64,000 nucleotides of DNA, taken from Fodinibacter luteus (lineage in GTDB: Bacteria; Actinomycetota; Actinomycetes; Actinomycetales; Dermatophilaceae). Below, in pieces: positions 33,346-43,900 of this stretch (position 1 is its first letter; each line of letters begins with the position of its first letter). Below the pieces are notes generated by a model. That model was not told the DNA's origin. It saw only the letters and a program-made list of their open reading frames with translations, and did no database searches. The position numbers were made by a program, and so were the translations under genes. The DNA lies in contig NZ_BAABGM010000007.1 in the NCBI RefSeq assembly GCF_039541575.1, positions 1 through 64,000 on the forward strand. The letters are read 5' to 3'.

Positions 33346-34763
33346 CGCGCACCGCCGCTGACGAGCTCGGCGCCGACCTCGGCGCCGGCCAAGGAGCCGG
33401 CCGCGGAACCGAGTGCGCCCCCGAACGTGTCGTGCGGGTCGACGGCGGCCTTGACCCGGCGCAACCGCTCGAGGACGTCGGGAGTCCACGCGCGGCTCAG
33501 GGCCTGCTCGCCGCCGTGGCCGCCGAAGTTGACGAGCGTCGTCCCCGGTGACCACGGCTCGAGGGTGCGCAGCACCCCGTGCGTCACGACGGGAGCGACG
33601 TCGCGCAGCGGTGGCGGCGCGGGTGCGACGACCGACAGCGAGAACGCCCCCTCGCGCCCGGCGACCGCGTTGGGCACCGCGGCGGGACGCGCGAGGGCGC
33701 CGCCCATGAGCCGCAGCTCGACCATGGCGAGCGGGATGTCGACGTCCGGGCCGGCCACGCCGAGGAGGGCGTCGAGGGCCGCCGGTGGGAGGGAGTGCAG
33801 GATGCCGCCGCGCATGACGGCGGGCATCGGCTCGGTGGGGTCCATGTGGATGCCGTCGACCGCGGCGTACGACATCGGCCCGACCGTGTCGAGCAGCGCC
33901 GGCGCGACGGCGCGCATCGGCGCGAGCAGCGCCTCGCCACGCGCGGGCGGCCCGGCGAGCCCGAACCGCAGGGCCAGGCTCACCACCCCGCGCAGGGGCG
34001 GCGGGACCGAGTCGAGGGGTGGGAGCCGGAGCACGGCGACCGACGTCGTGACGTCCTCGGGCATGGCTGGGGCCCACTCCGCCCAGGCGCGCAGCACGCG
34101 CTCGACGTCGCCCGGCCCGAACAGCACCGCCCCGCCGAAGAACTCGGGCACGGGGACGAGCCCGAACTCGACCGCGGTCGCGATGCCGAACCGGGCCTGG
34201 CCGCCGCGCACCGCCCAGAACAGCTCGGGGTCGGACTCCGCGGTGACGCGGCGCAGCGTGCCGTCGGCGGTGACGAGCTCGACGGCCCGCACGTGGTCGG
34301 CGGCGAAGCCGTGGCGCCGGGCGAGGTGGCCCATCCCGCCGCCGAGGGTGTAGCCGACGACACCGACCCCGGACGAGGAGCCGGACAGGGGTGCGAGCCC
34401 GTGGGGTACGGCCGCGTCGATGACCGAGCGCCACCGGGCCCCGGCCTCCACCCGCGCTGTGCGGGAGTGCGGGTCGACCGTGACGCCCCGCATCCGGGCG
34501 GTCGTGACGAGCACCGCCCCGTCGACGGGGTCGGCCGCGCCGTGGCCGGTCGCCTGGACGGCGACCGGGATGCCGACCTCGCGGGCGTGGCGGACGGCCG
34601 CCGCGACGTCACCGGCACCCTCGGCCGCGACGACGAGCGCCGGGCGGTGGGTGACAGCCGTGTTGAACCCGGACACCTCGGCGGCGGTCGCCGGGGCGTC
34701 GCCGTCGAGGACCGCTCCGACCACCTCGCGGGCCAGCCGCTCGCGTGAGCCTGTCGTGTGCAT
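33342..34763 (-). CDS. FAD-linked oxidase (berberine-bridge/6-HDNO type)
   Basis: The 473-residue protein has an N-terminal PCMH-type FAD-binding domain at about 35-215. AVQATGHGA near residues 68-76 places His74 where the family attaches FAD covalently. GYTLGGGMGHLARRHG near 135-150 lacks the Cys used in bicovalent members. The C-terminal BBE motif reads VDPHDTFGG near the end, where the family usually has an Asn in DP-x-N-x-F. Substrates in this family range from sugars to alkaloids and aromatics. A GGAGGAG site precedes ATG 34763. It is transcribed with the cupin gene and lies downstream of a giant LuxR regulator. Confidence 0.85.
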   Translation of the reverse strand: MHTTGSRERLAREVVGAVLDGDAPATAAEVSGFNTAVTHRPALVVAAEGAGDVAAAVRHAREVGIPVAVQATGHGAADPVDGAVLVTTARMRGVTVDPHSRTARVEAGARWRSVIDAAVPHGLAPLSGSSSGVGVVGYTLGGGMGHLARRHGFAADHVRAVELVTADGTLRRVTAESDPELFWAVRGGQARFGIATAVEFGLVPVPEFFGGAVLFGPGDVERVLRAWAEWAPAMPEDVTTSVAVLRLPPLDSVPPPLRGVVSLALRFGLAGPPARGEALLAPMRAVAPALLDTVGPMSYAAVDGIHMDPTEPMPAVMRGGILHSLPPAALDALLGVAGPDVDIPLAMVELRLMGGALARPAAVPNAVAGREGAFSLSVVAPAPPPLRDVAPVVTHGVLRTLEPWSPGTTLVNFGGHGGEQALSRAWTPDVLERLRRVKAAVDPHDTFGGALGSAAGSLAGAEVGAELVSGGAR

Positions 34764-34878
34764 CTCGTCTCCTCCTGTCGCCGCCGCGGGGTGCGGACCG
34801 GCTCGTCCTTCGACTGTGGGTCTGAGGAGGGCCCCGGCACATGAGGCATTCACCCAGTCCGTGGAGGTGAGGGGCGCA

Positions 34879-34900
34879 GGATGCCGTGTGCCCGGCATCC
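34879..34900. terminator. Octamer hairpin after the LuxR regulator
   Basis: GGATGCCG at 34879-34886 pairs with CGGCATCC at 34893-34900 around six bases. It lies downstream of the regulator gene on the minus strand and upstream of the FAD oxidase. The rest of 34764-34970 shows no gene. Confidence 0.55.
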
Positions 34901-34970
34901 GCGGCCGACCTCCGCGCGGGGAGGTGCCCCCGCTCGGGATCCCGTGGTGCCCGGCGTCTGGGCGGTCGGC

Positions 34971-37900
34971 TCACACGACGTCGAGCAGGCCGCGCCGCTG
35001 GGCGACGGTGACGGCCTCGGTGCGGCTCGACACGTTGAGCTTCGCCATGAGGTTGCTCAGGTGGACGCTGGCCGTCTTGGCGCTGATGAACAGCCGGGCG
35101 CCGATCTCGCGGTTCGTCAGGCCCTCGGCGACGAGGGCGAGCACCTCCCGCTCGCGCTCGGTGAGCACCGCGTCGAGGGCGGCCCCGGGGGCGGCGAGGC
35201 GCTCCCGGCTCACCAGGGCGCCGACCGCCCGCTCGAGCGGGGCGGCCCCGATCCGTGCGGCCGTCGCGGCGGCCTCCCGGGCGTGGGCCCGGGCGCCGTC
35301 GCGGTCCCCGGCGTGGACGAGGGCCGCCGCCAGCCGCCAGTGGCAGCGGGCCTGCTCGGGGACGTGACCGTAGCCGAACGCCTCGAGCGCGCGCTCCCAC
35401 TCCTCGACGGCGGGCCGGTCGAGCGCGCGGGCATGCTCGGCCAGGGCACGGACGTACCAGGCGCGCCCCTCGGGCCCGAGGTCGCCGGGGCGACCGTGGC
35501 CGCCGGACGCGATGCGCTCGACCCGCTCGCGCAGGAGCCCGGCCCGCCGTACCGCGTCGTCGGCGCCCGCGACGTCCCGGCGCCTGCGGCACGTCGACGC
35601 GAGGTCGGCCAGCGCGGCGAGCGCGAGCGCCGACAGCCACAGCCCGCCGTACGCGCCCTCGCCGGCCACGGCGTCGAGGTGGGTCTGGGCGCGCTCCACG
35701 ACCTCGACGGCGGCCTCGGGGTCGCCCTCCCAGGTCAGGAGGTCGGCCTCGCACCCACCGGCGACGAGGGCGACCTGCGGGTCGGCGTCCCAGCTGCCCC
35801 GCAGCCCGGCCACCCGACGCCTCGCGTCCGGCGACCCACCGGCCACCGCGGCGTAGCACCCGACCGCCGCGAGGCGGGCCGCGGCCACGTCGGGCGGGGG
35901 GCCCTCCGGGGCCTCGGTGGCCCGAAGGCTGCCCTCGAGGTCGCCGGAGACGTATCGCACGACCGCGTGGAGCACCCGGATCTCGACGCCGGGCCCGCTC
36001 CACCGCAGGCCGCTCTCGGCCACCCGGGCCATCGCCGTGCGCAGCACCGGCAGGGATGCCGTGACGTCGCCGTTGTAGTAGCGCAGCGAGGCGAGCGCGT
36101 AGTGGGCGCGCAGCTCCGCGAGGGGTTCCCTCGCGGTCCGGGCCAGGCGCAGCGCGGTGCCGAGGCGCACGGCGGCCGCAGCCCGGTCGCCGGCGATCTC
36201 GTCGAGGAAGGCGAGCGTCGTCACGGCGTCGGCCTCCAGGCCCGGAACCGCCGCGGCCCGGGCTGCCTCGAGCGCGGCCTCGGCCCTCGGGCGGGCCTCG
36301 GCGGGGCGACGGGCCCCGAGCAGCGAGCGGGCGAGCACGACCTCGGCGAGGGCCGCGAGGGGTGCCTCGACCCCACCCTCCTCGGCGAGGTGCACGGCAT
36401 CCTCGGCGGGGCCCACCGCCTCGTCGGTGGCGTCGACCTCGACGAGCCGACGGGCCAGCTCGGCCCGCGCCTCGACGCCACCCGGGGCGTCACCCTCCGC
36501 GTCGCACAGGGCGACCGCCCGCCGCCCCAGCTCGACGGCCCGCCCCGGCTCGCCGGCGAGTCCCGCGGCTCGGGAGGCCCGCACCGCGAGGCGCCCCTCC
36601 GTCAGGCCGGCGCGGGCCTCGTCGCCGGCCGTCGGCCACGCCGAGAGCGCTCGCCCGAGGTGCTCGAGGGCCTCGTGCGGGGCGGGGAGCCGCATCGCGT
36701 CCTCGGCCGCCCGCACCGACCACACGAGCACCGTGGCCGGGTCCCCGGCCTCGACGGCGTGGTGGGCCACCGCGGCGGGTACCGGAGCGCCGGCGGCGCC
36801 GGACCCCAACGCGGATGCGTACGCCGCGTGGAGCCGGGCGCGTTCGCCCGGGAGGAGGTCGTCGTGGACCGCGGCCCGGAGCAGGTCGTGGGGGAAGGCG
36901 TAGCCGGCACCGGCCGGGACGAGCAGGCCCTCGGCCACCGCGAGGCGCAGGGCGTCGTCGAGGGACGCCTCGTCCAGGGCGGCACCGACCCCGGCCGCCC
37001 GGCGCAGGACCCGGTCGGGCACCGGCTGGGTGCCCACCGACGCGCAGCGCACGACCGTGCGCACCGGGTCGGGCAGCCGCTCGAGCCGGCCGACGAGCAC
37101 GTCGGCGAGCCCGCGGGGGACGCCGTCGCCGAGGCCGCCGGTGCGGGCCACGTCGGCGGCGAGGGTGGTCACGAAGTACGGGTTGCCCCCGGTGCGGCGG
37201 AAGACCTCGGCGGCGACGCGCCCGGCCGTCCCCACCCGGTCGGGGTCGGGCCGGTCGGGGTCGCCCGAAGCGGCCACCCCGACGAGGTCGAGGTAGCGCG
37301 CGACCTCGCCCTCGTCGAAGGGCTCGAGGTCGAGTCGTCGCACGGTCGGCAGACGCCCGAGCTCGCCGACGAGCGCGCGGGCCCGCGGGTGGGCGGCCAG
37401 CCCGTCCGTGCGTACCGTCGCCACGACGAGGAGCCGCTGCGTCGTGGACCGGCCGATGAGGAAGGTGAGGAACGCCGCGGACGACGCGTCGACCCACTGG
37501 AGGTCCTCGACCGTGACGACGACGGGCCCGGCGAGCCGACCGAGGTCGGCGAGCAGGGTCGTGGCGGCGTCGAGGACCCGCAGCCGGGTCGACCCGTCGT
37601 CGCCCGGCGCGTCCACCGGCCCGCGCGCGCCACGGGGGTCGTCGAGTCCGGTCAGCACCGCGGCCCGCCCGAGCGCTGCCGCGACGGCGGGGTCACCCTC
37701 GCCGCGGGTCCGGACCGCGCGCAGCAGGTCGGTCACCACGAGGTAGGGCAGGCCGGGATCGCCGACGTCGACGCACTGCGCGCCGAGCACGAGGGCATCG
37801 GCCGGCACGACCTGCTCGCGCAGCGCCCGGACGAGCCGCGTCTTCCCGACGCCGGCCTCGCCGGCGAGGAGCACCGCGCACGCCTCGCCGGCCGACGCGG

Positions 37901-37973
37901 CCGCCACCGCCGCTCGCAGGACCCCCACCTCCGCCTCACGACCCACGAGCGCTGCGGGACCGGAGCCGGACAT
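34971..37973 (-). CDS. Large ATP-binding LuxR-family (LAL) regulator
   Basis: The 1,000-residue protein follows the LAL plan. An N-terminal AAA-type ATPase has the P-loop GEAGVGKTRL near residues 38-47 and a Walker B-like VVVTVEDLQWVD near 155. The middle 500 residues are TPR-like Ala/Arg-rich helices. The last 65 residues are a LuxR helix-turn-helix (LTEREREVLALVAEGLTNRE and later NLMAKLNVSSR). Such regulators respond to inducers such as maltotriose or sterols and activate nearby genes. The FAD oxidase and cupin downstream are natural targets. ATG 37973 fits a CATCAT box six bases upstream. Confidence 0.88.
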   Translation of the reverse strand: MSGSGPAALVGREAEVGVLRAAVAAASAGEACAVLLAGEAGVGKTRLVRALREQVVPADALVLGAQCVDVGDPGLPYLVVTDLLRAVRTRGEGDPAVAAALGRAAVLTGLDDPRGARGPVDAPGDDGSTRLRVLDAATTLLADLGRLAGPVVVTVEDLQWVDASSAAFLTFLIGRSTTQRLLVVATVRTDGLAAHPRARALVGELGRLPTVRRLDLEPFDEGEVARYLDLVGVAASGDPDRPDPDRVGTAGRVAAEVFRRTGGNPYFVTTLAADVARTGGLGDGVPRGLADVLVGRLERLPDPVRTVVRCASVGTQPVPDRVLRRAAGVGAALDEASLDDALRLAVAEGLLVPAGAGYAFPHDLLRAAVHDDLLPGERARLHAAYASALGSGAAGAPVPAAVAHHAVEAGDPATVLVWSVRAAEDAMRLPAPHEALEHLGRALSAWPTAGDEARAGLTEGRLAVRASRAAGLAGEPGRAVELGRRAVALCDAEGDAPGGVEARAELARRLVEVDATDEAVGPAEDAVHLAEEGGVEAPLAALAEVVLARSLLGARRPAEARPRAEAALEAARAAAVPGLEADAVTTLAFLDEIAGDRAAAAVRLGTALRLARTAREPLAELRAHYALASLRYYNGDVTASLPVLRTAMARVAESGLRWSGPGVEIRVLHAVVRYVSGDLEGSLRATEAPEGPPPDVAAARLAAVGCYAAVAGGSPDARRRVAGLRGSWDADPQVALVAGGCEADLLTWEGDPEAAVEVVERAQTHLDAVAGEGAYGGLWLSALALAALADLASTCRRRRDVAGADDAVRRAGLLRERVERIASGGHGRPGDLGPEGRAWYVRALAEHARALDRPAVEEWERALEAFGYGHVPEQARCHWRLAAALVHAGDRDGARAHAREAAATAARIGAAPLERAVGALVSRERLAAPGAALDAVLTEREREVLALVAEGLTNREIGARLFISAKTASVHLSNLMAKLNVSSRTEAVTVAQRRGLLDVV

Positions 37974-38007
37974 GCCTGCATGATGCACCACGACGGCCGG
38001 GGAGCGG

Positions 38008-40005
38008 TCAGGGCGCGGGCCGGTCCTCGAGCTCGACCGGCCGGCCCGTGCGGGCCTCCGAGAGCTCCGCGAACGCGGAGCGCACCGTCTTCGCGTACAG
38101 GTGCGAGCCCTTCAGGCTCGGGTGGATGCCGTCCGGCTGCAGCTGCCCGCTCGTGCCGGCGAGAGCGGCGTCCCAGTCGGCGAGGCGCACGTTCGGCAGG
38201 CCCTCGACCGCCTCGCGCAGTGCGGCGTTGTCGCGCTCCGCCCGGGCGTAGCGTCCGTGGACGGTGACGACGACGACCATCCGGTCGGGCCCGATGGCCG
38301 CGAGGGTCTCCTCCAGGGCGGGGACGTCGGTGCCGGCGTTCGTGCCGAACGCGAGCACGACGGCCCGGCGCAGCCCGTCGCCACGGGCCGCGACGAGGGC
38401 CGGGGCGTCGGACCACTTCCGGTTGGACTTCGCGTCCATCCGGATCTTCGGGAGGTGGTAGCGCAGGGCGTGGCTCGAGCCGACCATCATCGAGTCGCCG
38501 AAGGCGTCGACCTCCGAGCCGGCGGGCATGCTCCAGTCGACCTCCGCCGGCGCCGCGGTGGGCGCCGGGCTGGGCGCCGCCGGTCCGGCCGCCCCCGTGG
38601 GTTCGCCGGATGCCGTGGATGCCGTGGATGCCGTGGGTGCCGTGGGCGTCGGACCGGGTGCCGCCTCGTCGGCGAGCCCCGCCTCGGTGGCCGTGATGAG
38701 CCGCTCGGTCGAGGTGCGGTCGGGCGCGGTGAGCAGGACCGCGACGACTGCGACGACGAGGAGGAGGACGACCGACCAGACGACGCGGGCGCCTCGCGTC
38801 CCGAGGGCGCGCAGCCGCCGCAGCAGCTCCCGGCCGGCACCGGCGAAGCCACGGCGCCGCACCGGCATCTCGACGAAGCGGTAGGACAGGTCGGCGACGG
38901 CGAGCGTCACGAGGACGCACCACGCGCGGGTCAGCAGGTAGGAGGCGCCGCCGGGTGCGACGGGGAGGTCCTGGCCGACGACGAGGAGGACCGGCCAGTG
39001 CCAGAGGTAGATGCCGTAGCTGCGGGCGCCGAGCCAGCGCACCGCCGGCAGCTCGAGGAGGGCGCGCACCCGGCCGGGCCGCTCGACGACGACGAGCACG
39101 AGGGCGGTCGTCGCGAGGGAGGCGAGCAGGATGCCCCCGCGGAAGGTCCACGCCGAGTCCTCGCCGGCGAGGACGAGGAGCGCCGCGAGCGTGGCGAGCG
39201 CCCCCGCGCCGACGTGGCGCCGGTGCGCTCCCCACCACGGGGTCCGCGTCCAGGCCCGGTGCGGTGCGGCGTACGCGAAGGCCAGGGCCGCGCCGAGCAT
39301 GAGCCCCATGACGTGGGTGTCGGTGCCGTAGTACGCCCGGGTCGGGCTCTCGGGGTCGAGGTGCACGGCCATGAGCACCGACGAGCCCGCCGCGAGGAGG
39401 AGGGCGGCCCCGGCCCGGGCCTCGGGTCGACGGGCGACGGCGAGCAGGAGGAGCACGGCGGGGGGCCACACGAGGTAGAACTGCTCCTCGACCGCGAGCG
39501 ACCACAGGTTCATGAGCAGCTGCGGGGACGTCGCCGCGAAGTAGTCGGAGCCCGCGGCGATCTCGAGCCAGTTCGAGGTGAAGGTCAGGGCGCCGGTCAC
39601 CTGCCGCTCGATGCCGACGAGCAGGTCGCCCTCGGACAGGCGGGCGAGCAGCACGGAGGCCGGGACGCAGACGAGGAGCGCGGGGAGCAGCCGCCGGGCG
39701 CGCCGGGTCCAGAACGCGGGCAGGTCGAGGCGGCCGGTCGTGACGCGCTCGCGGACGAGCAGCGTCGTGATGAGGAAGCCGGAGACGACGAAGAAGACGT
39801 CGACGCCGAGGAAGCCGCCGGGCAGCCACGACGGGTCGAGGTGGAAGAGCAGCACGGCGACGATGGCGAGCGCGCGCAGGCCGTCGAGGCCGGCGAGGCG
39901 CTCCGGGGTGCCGCCCGAGGACGGCAGGGACGGGTCGCGGCCGGCGCGGGGCCGGGGCGGTGGTGCCTGCCGCCCCACCGCGCCCTGAGCCTGCACCGTG
40001 CTCAT
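38008..40005 (-). CDS. Second membrane acyltransferase with SGNH domain
   Basis: The 665-residue protein has a membrane Acyl_transf_3 domain: GLDGLRALAIVAVLLFH near residue 39 (invariant His), GVDVFFVVSGFLIT near 68 and SLAVEEQFYLVWPP near 166. About ten hydrophobic segments follow. A Ser/Thr/Pro/Ala linker near 440-480 leads to an extracellular SGNH domain with AFGDSMMVGS near 500 and a late DGIHPSLKG (Asp-His). The linker DNA includes three tandem GGATGCCGT copies (38608-38634). A TACCGT box (minus strand 40017-40012) ends six bases before the ATG. It is likely a surface O-acyltransferase. Confidence 0.87.
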   Translation of the reverse strand: MSTVQAQGAVGRQAPPPRPRAGRDPSLPSSGGTPERLAGLDGLRALAIVAVLLFHLDPSWLPGGFLGVDVFFVVSGFLITTLLVRERVTTGRLDLPAFWTRRARRLLPALLVCVPASVLLARLSEGDLLVGIERQVTGALTFTSNWLEIAAGSDYFAATSPQLLMNLWSLAVEEQFYLVWPPAVLLLLAVARRPEARAGAALLLAAGSSVLMAVHLDPESPTRAYYGTDTHVMGLMLGAALAFAYAAPHRAWTRTPWWGAHRRHVGAGALATLAALLVLAGEDSAWTFRGGILLASLATTALVLVVVERPGRVRALLELPAVRWLGARSYGIYLWHWPVLLVVGQDLPVAPGGASYLLTRAWCVLVTLAVADLSYRFVEMPVRRRGFAGAGRELLRRLRALGTRGARVVWSVVLLLVVAVVAVLLTAPDRTSTERLITATEAGLADEAAPGPTPTAPTASTASTASGEPTGAAGPAAPSPAPTAAPAEVDWSMPAGSEVDAFGDSMMVGSSHALRYHLPKIRMDAKSNRKWSDAPALVAARGDGLRRAVVLAFGTNAGTDVPALEETLAAIGPDRMVVVVTVHGRYARAERDNAALREAVEGLPNVRLADWDAALAGTSGQLQPDGIHPSLKGSHLYAKTVRSAFAELSEARTGRPVELEDRPAP

Positions 40006-40076
40006 CCCGCCACGGTAGGGGCTGGTGGTGCCGGTGTGACGGAGGCGCGCTCGGCGGCGGGTCCTACGATCGGCCC

Positions 40077-40385
40077 ATGGTGGAGCGGTCCGACGACGCG
40101 GGCGTGCGGCGGATGACGGTGTTCGTGCGCGGGCACGTCCAGGGCGTCGGCTTCCGCTGGTGGGCCCGCGCCCGCGCCCTCGAGCTCGGCCTCGTCGGGC
40201 ACGCCCGCAACACCGCCGACGGCCGGGTCGAGGTCGTCGCCGAGGGCGGTGAGCAGGCGCTCTCGGCGCTGCTCGCGCTGCTCCACGAGAGGCCGTCGAC
40301 GACGGGTCGCCCGGGGCGGGTCGACGGCGTGTCGTCGCCGCTGTGGGGCGACCCGCGCGGGGACGGGGGCTTCCGCGAGCGCTGA
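40077..40385 (+). CDS. acyP: Acylphosphatase
   Basis: The 102-residue protein carries VRGHVQGVGFRWW near residues 17-29 with the phosphate-binding Arg, and GHARNTADG near 41-49 with the catalytic Asn. It hydrolyses acyl phosphates. TACGAT at 40065-40070 ends six bases before the ATG, so the message is probably leaderless. AcyP beside smc is a common actinobacterial order; a chorismate mutase gene lies between them here. Confidence 0.93.
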   Translation: MVERSDDAGVRRMTVFVRGHVQGVGFRWWARARALELGLVGHARNTADGRVEVVAEGGEQALSALLALLHERPSTTGRPGRVDGVSSPLWGDPRGDGGFRER

Positions 40386-40462
40386 AGCGCGGCCCGCCCG
40401 GACGGCATCCGGGGGGTGGACGGCGACCTGACGCGGGTGCCGTGGCTTCCTACGATGACGGC

Positions 40463-40867
40463 GTGAGCGACATCCCCCCGGACCTCGCGCGGCTGCGGTC
40501 GAGCATCGACAACATCGACGCCGCCCTCGTCCACCTGCTCGCGGAGCGCTTCAAGGCGACCCAGCAGGTCGGGGAGCTCAAGGCGGCCGTCGGGCTGCCG
40601 CCCGCCGACCCGGCCCGGGAGGAGCGCCAGATCGCCCGGCTGCGGGGCCTGGCCCACGAGGCGGGTCTCGACCCGCAGTTCGCCGAGAAGTTCATCACCT
40701 TCGTCATCGCGGAGGTCATCCGCCACCACGAGGCGCTCGCGTCGGTCGAGCCCGGCGCGGCACCGACGGCGGGGGAGCCGGCAGCCACACCGGCACCGTC
40801 CGCCCCACCGGTCACATGCACCACCGGGCCCGTCGACGTCCCCGGGGGCACACCCCCGCGCGGGTAG
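40463..40867 (+). CDS. Chorismate mutase (AroQ type)
   Basis: The 134-residue protein is a three-helix AroQ domain: LARLRSSIDNIDAALVHLLAERFK near residues 6-29 starts the first helix with its active-site Arg (shown in part), and VGELKAAVGLP near 34 contains the catalytic Lys. The enzyme converts chorismate to prephenate for Phe and Tyr. The last 40 residues are Pro/Ala-rich and probably unstructured. TACGAT at 40451-40456 ends six bases before the GTG. There is no signal peptide, so it is cytoplasmic. Confidence 0.88.
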   Translation: MSDIPPDLARLRSSIDNIDAALVHLLAERFKATQQVGELKAAVGLPPADPAREERQIARLRGLAHEAGLDPQFAEKFITFVIAEVIRHHEALASVEPGAAPTAGEPAATPAPSAPPVTCTTGPVDVPGGTPPRG

Positions 40868-40930
40868 AGTCGGGCGGCATCCGGCCGGGGCCGCCGGCCG
40901 GGACCGCCGACGAGAGCTGCTGACACCACC

Positions 40931-43900
40931 GTGTACCTCAAGACGCTGACCCTCAGGGGGTTCAAGTCCTTCGCCTCGGCGACGACGCTGCGCCTCGAGC
41001 CGGGCATCACCTGCGTCGTCGGGCCCAACGGGTCGGGCAAGTCCAACGTCGTCGACGCGCTCGCGTGGGTCATGGGGGAGCAGGGGGCGAAGTCCCTGCG
41101 GGGCGGCAAGATGGAGGACGTCATCTTCGCCGGCACGGCCGGGCGCCCGCCGCTCGGCCGCGCCGAGGTCAGCCTGACGATCGACAACACCGACGGCGCG
41201 CTGCCCATCGACTACACCGAGGTGACGATCACCCGCACGATGTTCCGCGGCGGGGGCAGCGAGTACGCGATCAACGGCACGTCGTGCCGGCTCCTCGACG
41301 TCCAGGAGCTGCTCTCGGACTCGGGCCTGGGCCGTGAGATGCACGTCATCGTCGGGCAGGGGCAGCTCGACACCGTCCTGCGGGCCACCCCCGAGGAGCG
41401 CCGCGGGTTCATCGAGGAGGCGGCCGGGGTCCTCAAGCACCGGCGGCGCAAGGAGCGGGCGCTGCGCAAGCTCGAGACGATGGGGGCCAACCTCACCCGC
41501 GTCCAGGACCTCACGGGCGAGATCCGCCGCCAGCTCGGCCCGCTCGGCCGCCAGGCCGAGGCCGCCCGGCGCGCCGCCGTCATCCAGGCCGAGGCCCGCG
41601 ACGCGCGCCTGCGGCTGCTCGCCGACGACCTCGTCCAGCTGACCGCCGTCCTCGAGCAGGAGGTCGCCGACGAGACCGCCCTCATCGAGCGCCGGACCGC
41701 CGTCGAGGACGCCCTCGCCGAGGTGCGTACCCGCCTCGCCGACGTCGAGCGCCGCTCCGCCGAGGCCGCACCCGAGCTCGGCCGCGCCCAGGAGCGGTTC
41801 GTGCGGCTGCAGAGCCTGCGCGACCGGCTCGAGTCCACGGGGTCGGTCGCCGCCGAGCGGGTGCGCCTGCTCTCCCAGGACGAGGAGCACGAGACCACCT
41901 CGGGTCGCGACCCCGACGAGCTGCGCGCCCAGGCCGAGCGGGCCCGGGAGGCCGAACGCGCGCTGCTCGAGGAGGTCGCGGCCACGACCGGCGAGCTCGC
42001 CGCCGCCGTCGCCCGCCGGGAGCAGCTCGAGGCCGCGTACGCCGCCGAGCAGGCCCGGCTCGCCCGGCTCGCGCGGGCCGCCGCCGACCGCCGGGAGGGG
42101 CTCGCCCGCCTCGCCGGCCAGGTGGCCGCCCGCCGCAGCCGGATCGAGGCGGGGGAGGCCGAGATCGGGCGCCTCGAGGAGACCGTCGCCGCCGCGCGGG
42201 CCCGGGCCGCCGAGGCCGAGCAGGAGTACTCCCGCCTCGAGGGCGGGGTCGCCGTCGAGGAGGAGGGCGAGGAGGGCCTCGACGAGGCCTACGAGTCCGC
42301 CGCGGCCCTCCTCTCCGAGGTCGAGGCGCGGATCGAGGCGCTCGTGGCCACCGAGCGGGAGGCGGAGCGCGACCGTTCGTCGACCGCCGCCCGCATCGAG
42401 GCCCTCGAGCTGAGCCTGCGCCGCAAGGACGGCGCCGCCACCCTGCTCGCCGCGGCCGACGACGAGCACGGGGTCGTCGGCACGGTCGCCTCGCTGCTCC
42501 ACGTGAGCGGCGGGCACGAGGCAGCCGTCGCCGCGGCCCTCGGCTGGGCCTCGGAGGCCCTGGCCGTCCCCACCGCCGAGCACGCCGCGCGCGCCATCGG
42601 GTCGCTGCGCGAGGGCGACGGGGGTCGCGCCGCCCTCCTCGTCGGCGCGACGGCGTCCCCGACCGACCCGGCATCCTGGCCGGTGCTCGATGACGGCGCC
42701 GTGTGGGCACGCGACGTCGTGCGCGCACCCGACGACGTGCGCCCGGCGCTCGAGCAGCTGCTCGACCGCGTCGCGCTCGTCGCCACCGCGGCCCACGCCG
42801 TCGCCCTCGTCGACCGGCAGGCCGGCATCACGGCCGTCACCCCCGACGGCGACGTCTTCGGACCCGGCTGGGCCCGCGGCGGCAGCAGCGCCGGCGAGAG
42901 CCTGCTCGAGCTCCAGGCCGCCCTCGACGACTCCCGGGCGACCCTCGAGACGGCGGCCGCGAGCGTCGAGCGCACCCGCTTCGCGCTCGTCGCGGCGCGC
43001 GAGCGGGCCCGCGAGGTCGGCGCCGAGGTCGAGGCCGCGCTCGGCGCCCTCCACGAGTCCGACGCCCGGATGGCCGCGGTCGCCGAACGGCTCGGCGGCC
43101 TCGGGGCCGCCGTGCGCACCGCGACCGCCGAGGCCGACCGCACCGAGCGGGCCGTCGCGACCGCCCGCGAGACCCTCGAGGAGGACCGGGTCGAGCTCGG
43201 GGCCCTCGAGGCCCGGCTCGCCGAGGCGGAGGCCGCGCCCGCCGAGGAGGCCGAGGAGCCCTCGACCGACGAGCGCGACCGCCTCGAGCTCGAGGCGAGC
43301 CGCGCCCGCACCGCCGAGACCGAGCTGCGGCTCGCGCTGCGCACCCGGGAGGAGCGGGCCCGCTCGCTCAAGGGCCGGGCCGACTCGCTCGACGGGGCGG
43401 CCCGCAACGAGCTCGCGGCCCGGGAGCGGCTGCGGGAGCGTCGTGAGCGGCGGCGCCGCGAGGCGACGGTCGCCGAGGCGGTGCACGCGGCGGCCTCCTA
43501 CGCGGTCGGGCGGGTCGCCGGCGCCCTCGCGCGGGCGACGACGCTGCGCGACGCGGCCGAGGCCGAGCGCGGCGAGCGCGACGTGGCGGCCGTGGCGCTG
43601 CGCGAGGAGCTGACCCGCGTCCAGGACGAGCTGCGCGACCTCACCGACTCCGCGCACCGCGACGAGGTGGCCCGGGCCCGCCAGGTGGCCCGCATCGAGC
43701 AGCTCCAGGCCCGTGCGCTCGAGGAGCTCGGCATCGACCCCGAGGTGCTCGTCGAGGAGTTCGGCCCGCACCGCGAGGTGCCGCACGTCCTCGCCCCCGG
43801 GGACGACCCCGCCGCCGCGCCGGAGCCCGGGCCGTACGTGCGCGAGGAGCAGGAGAAGCGCCTGCGCCGGGCCGAGCGCGGGCTGCAGGCACTGGGCCGG

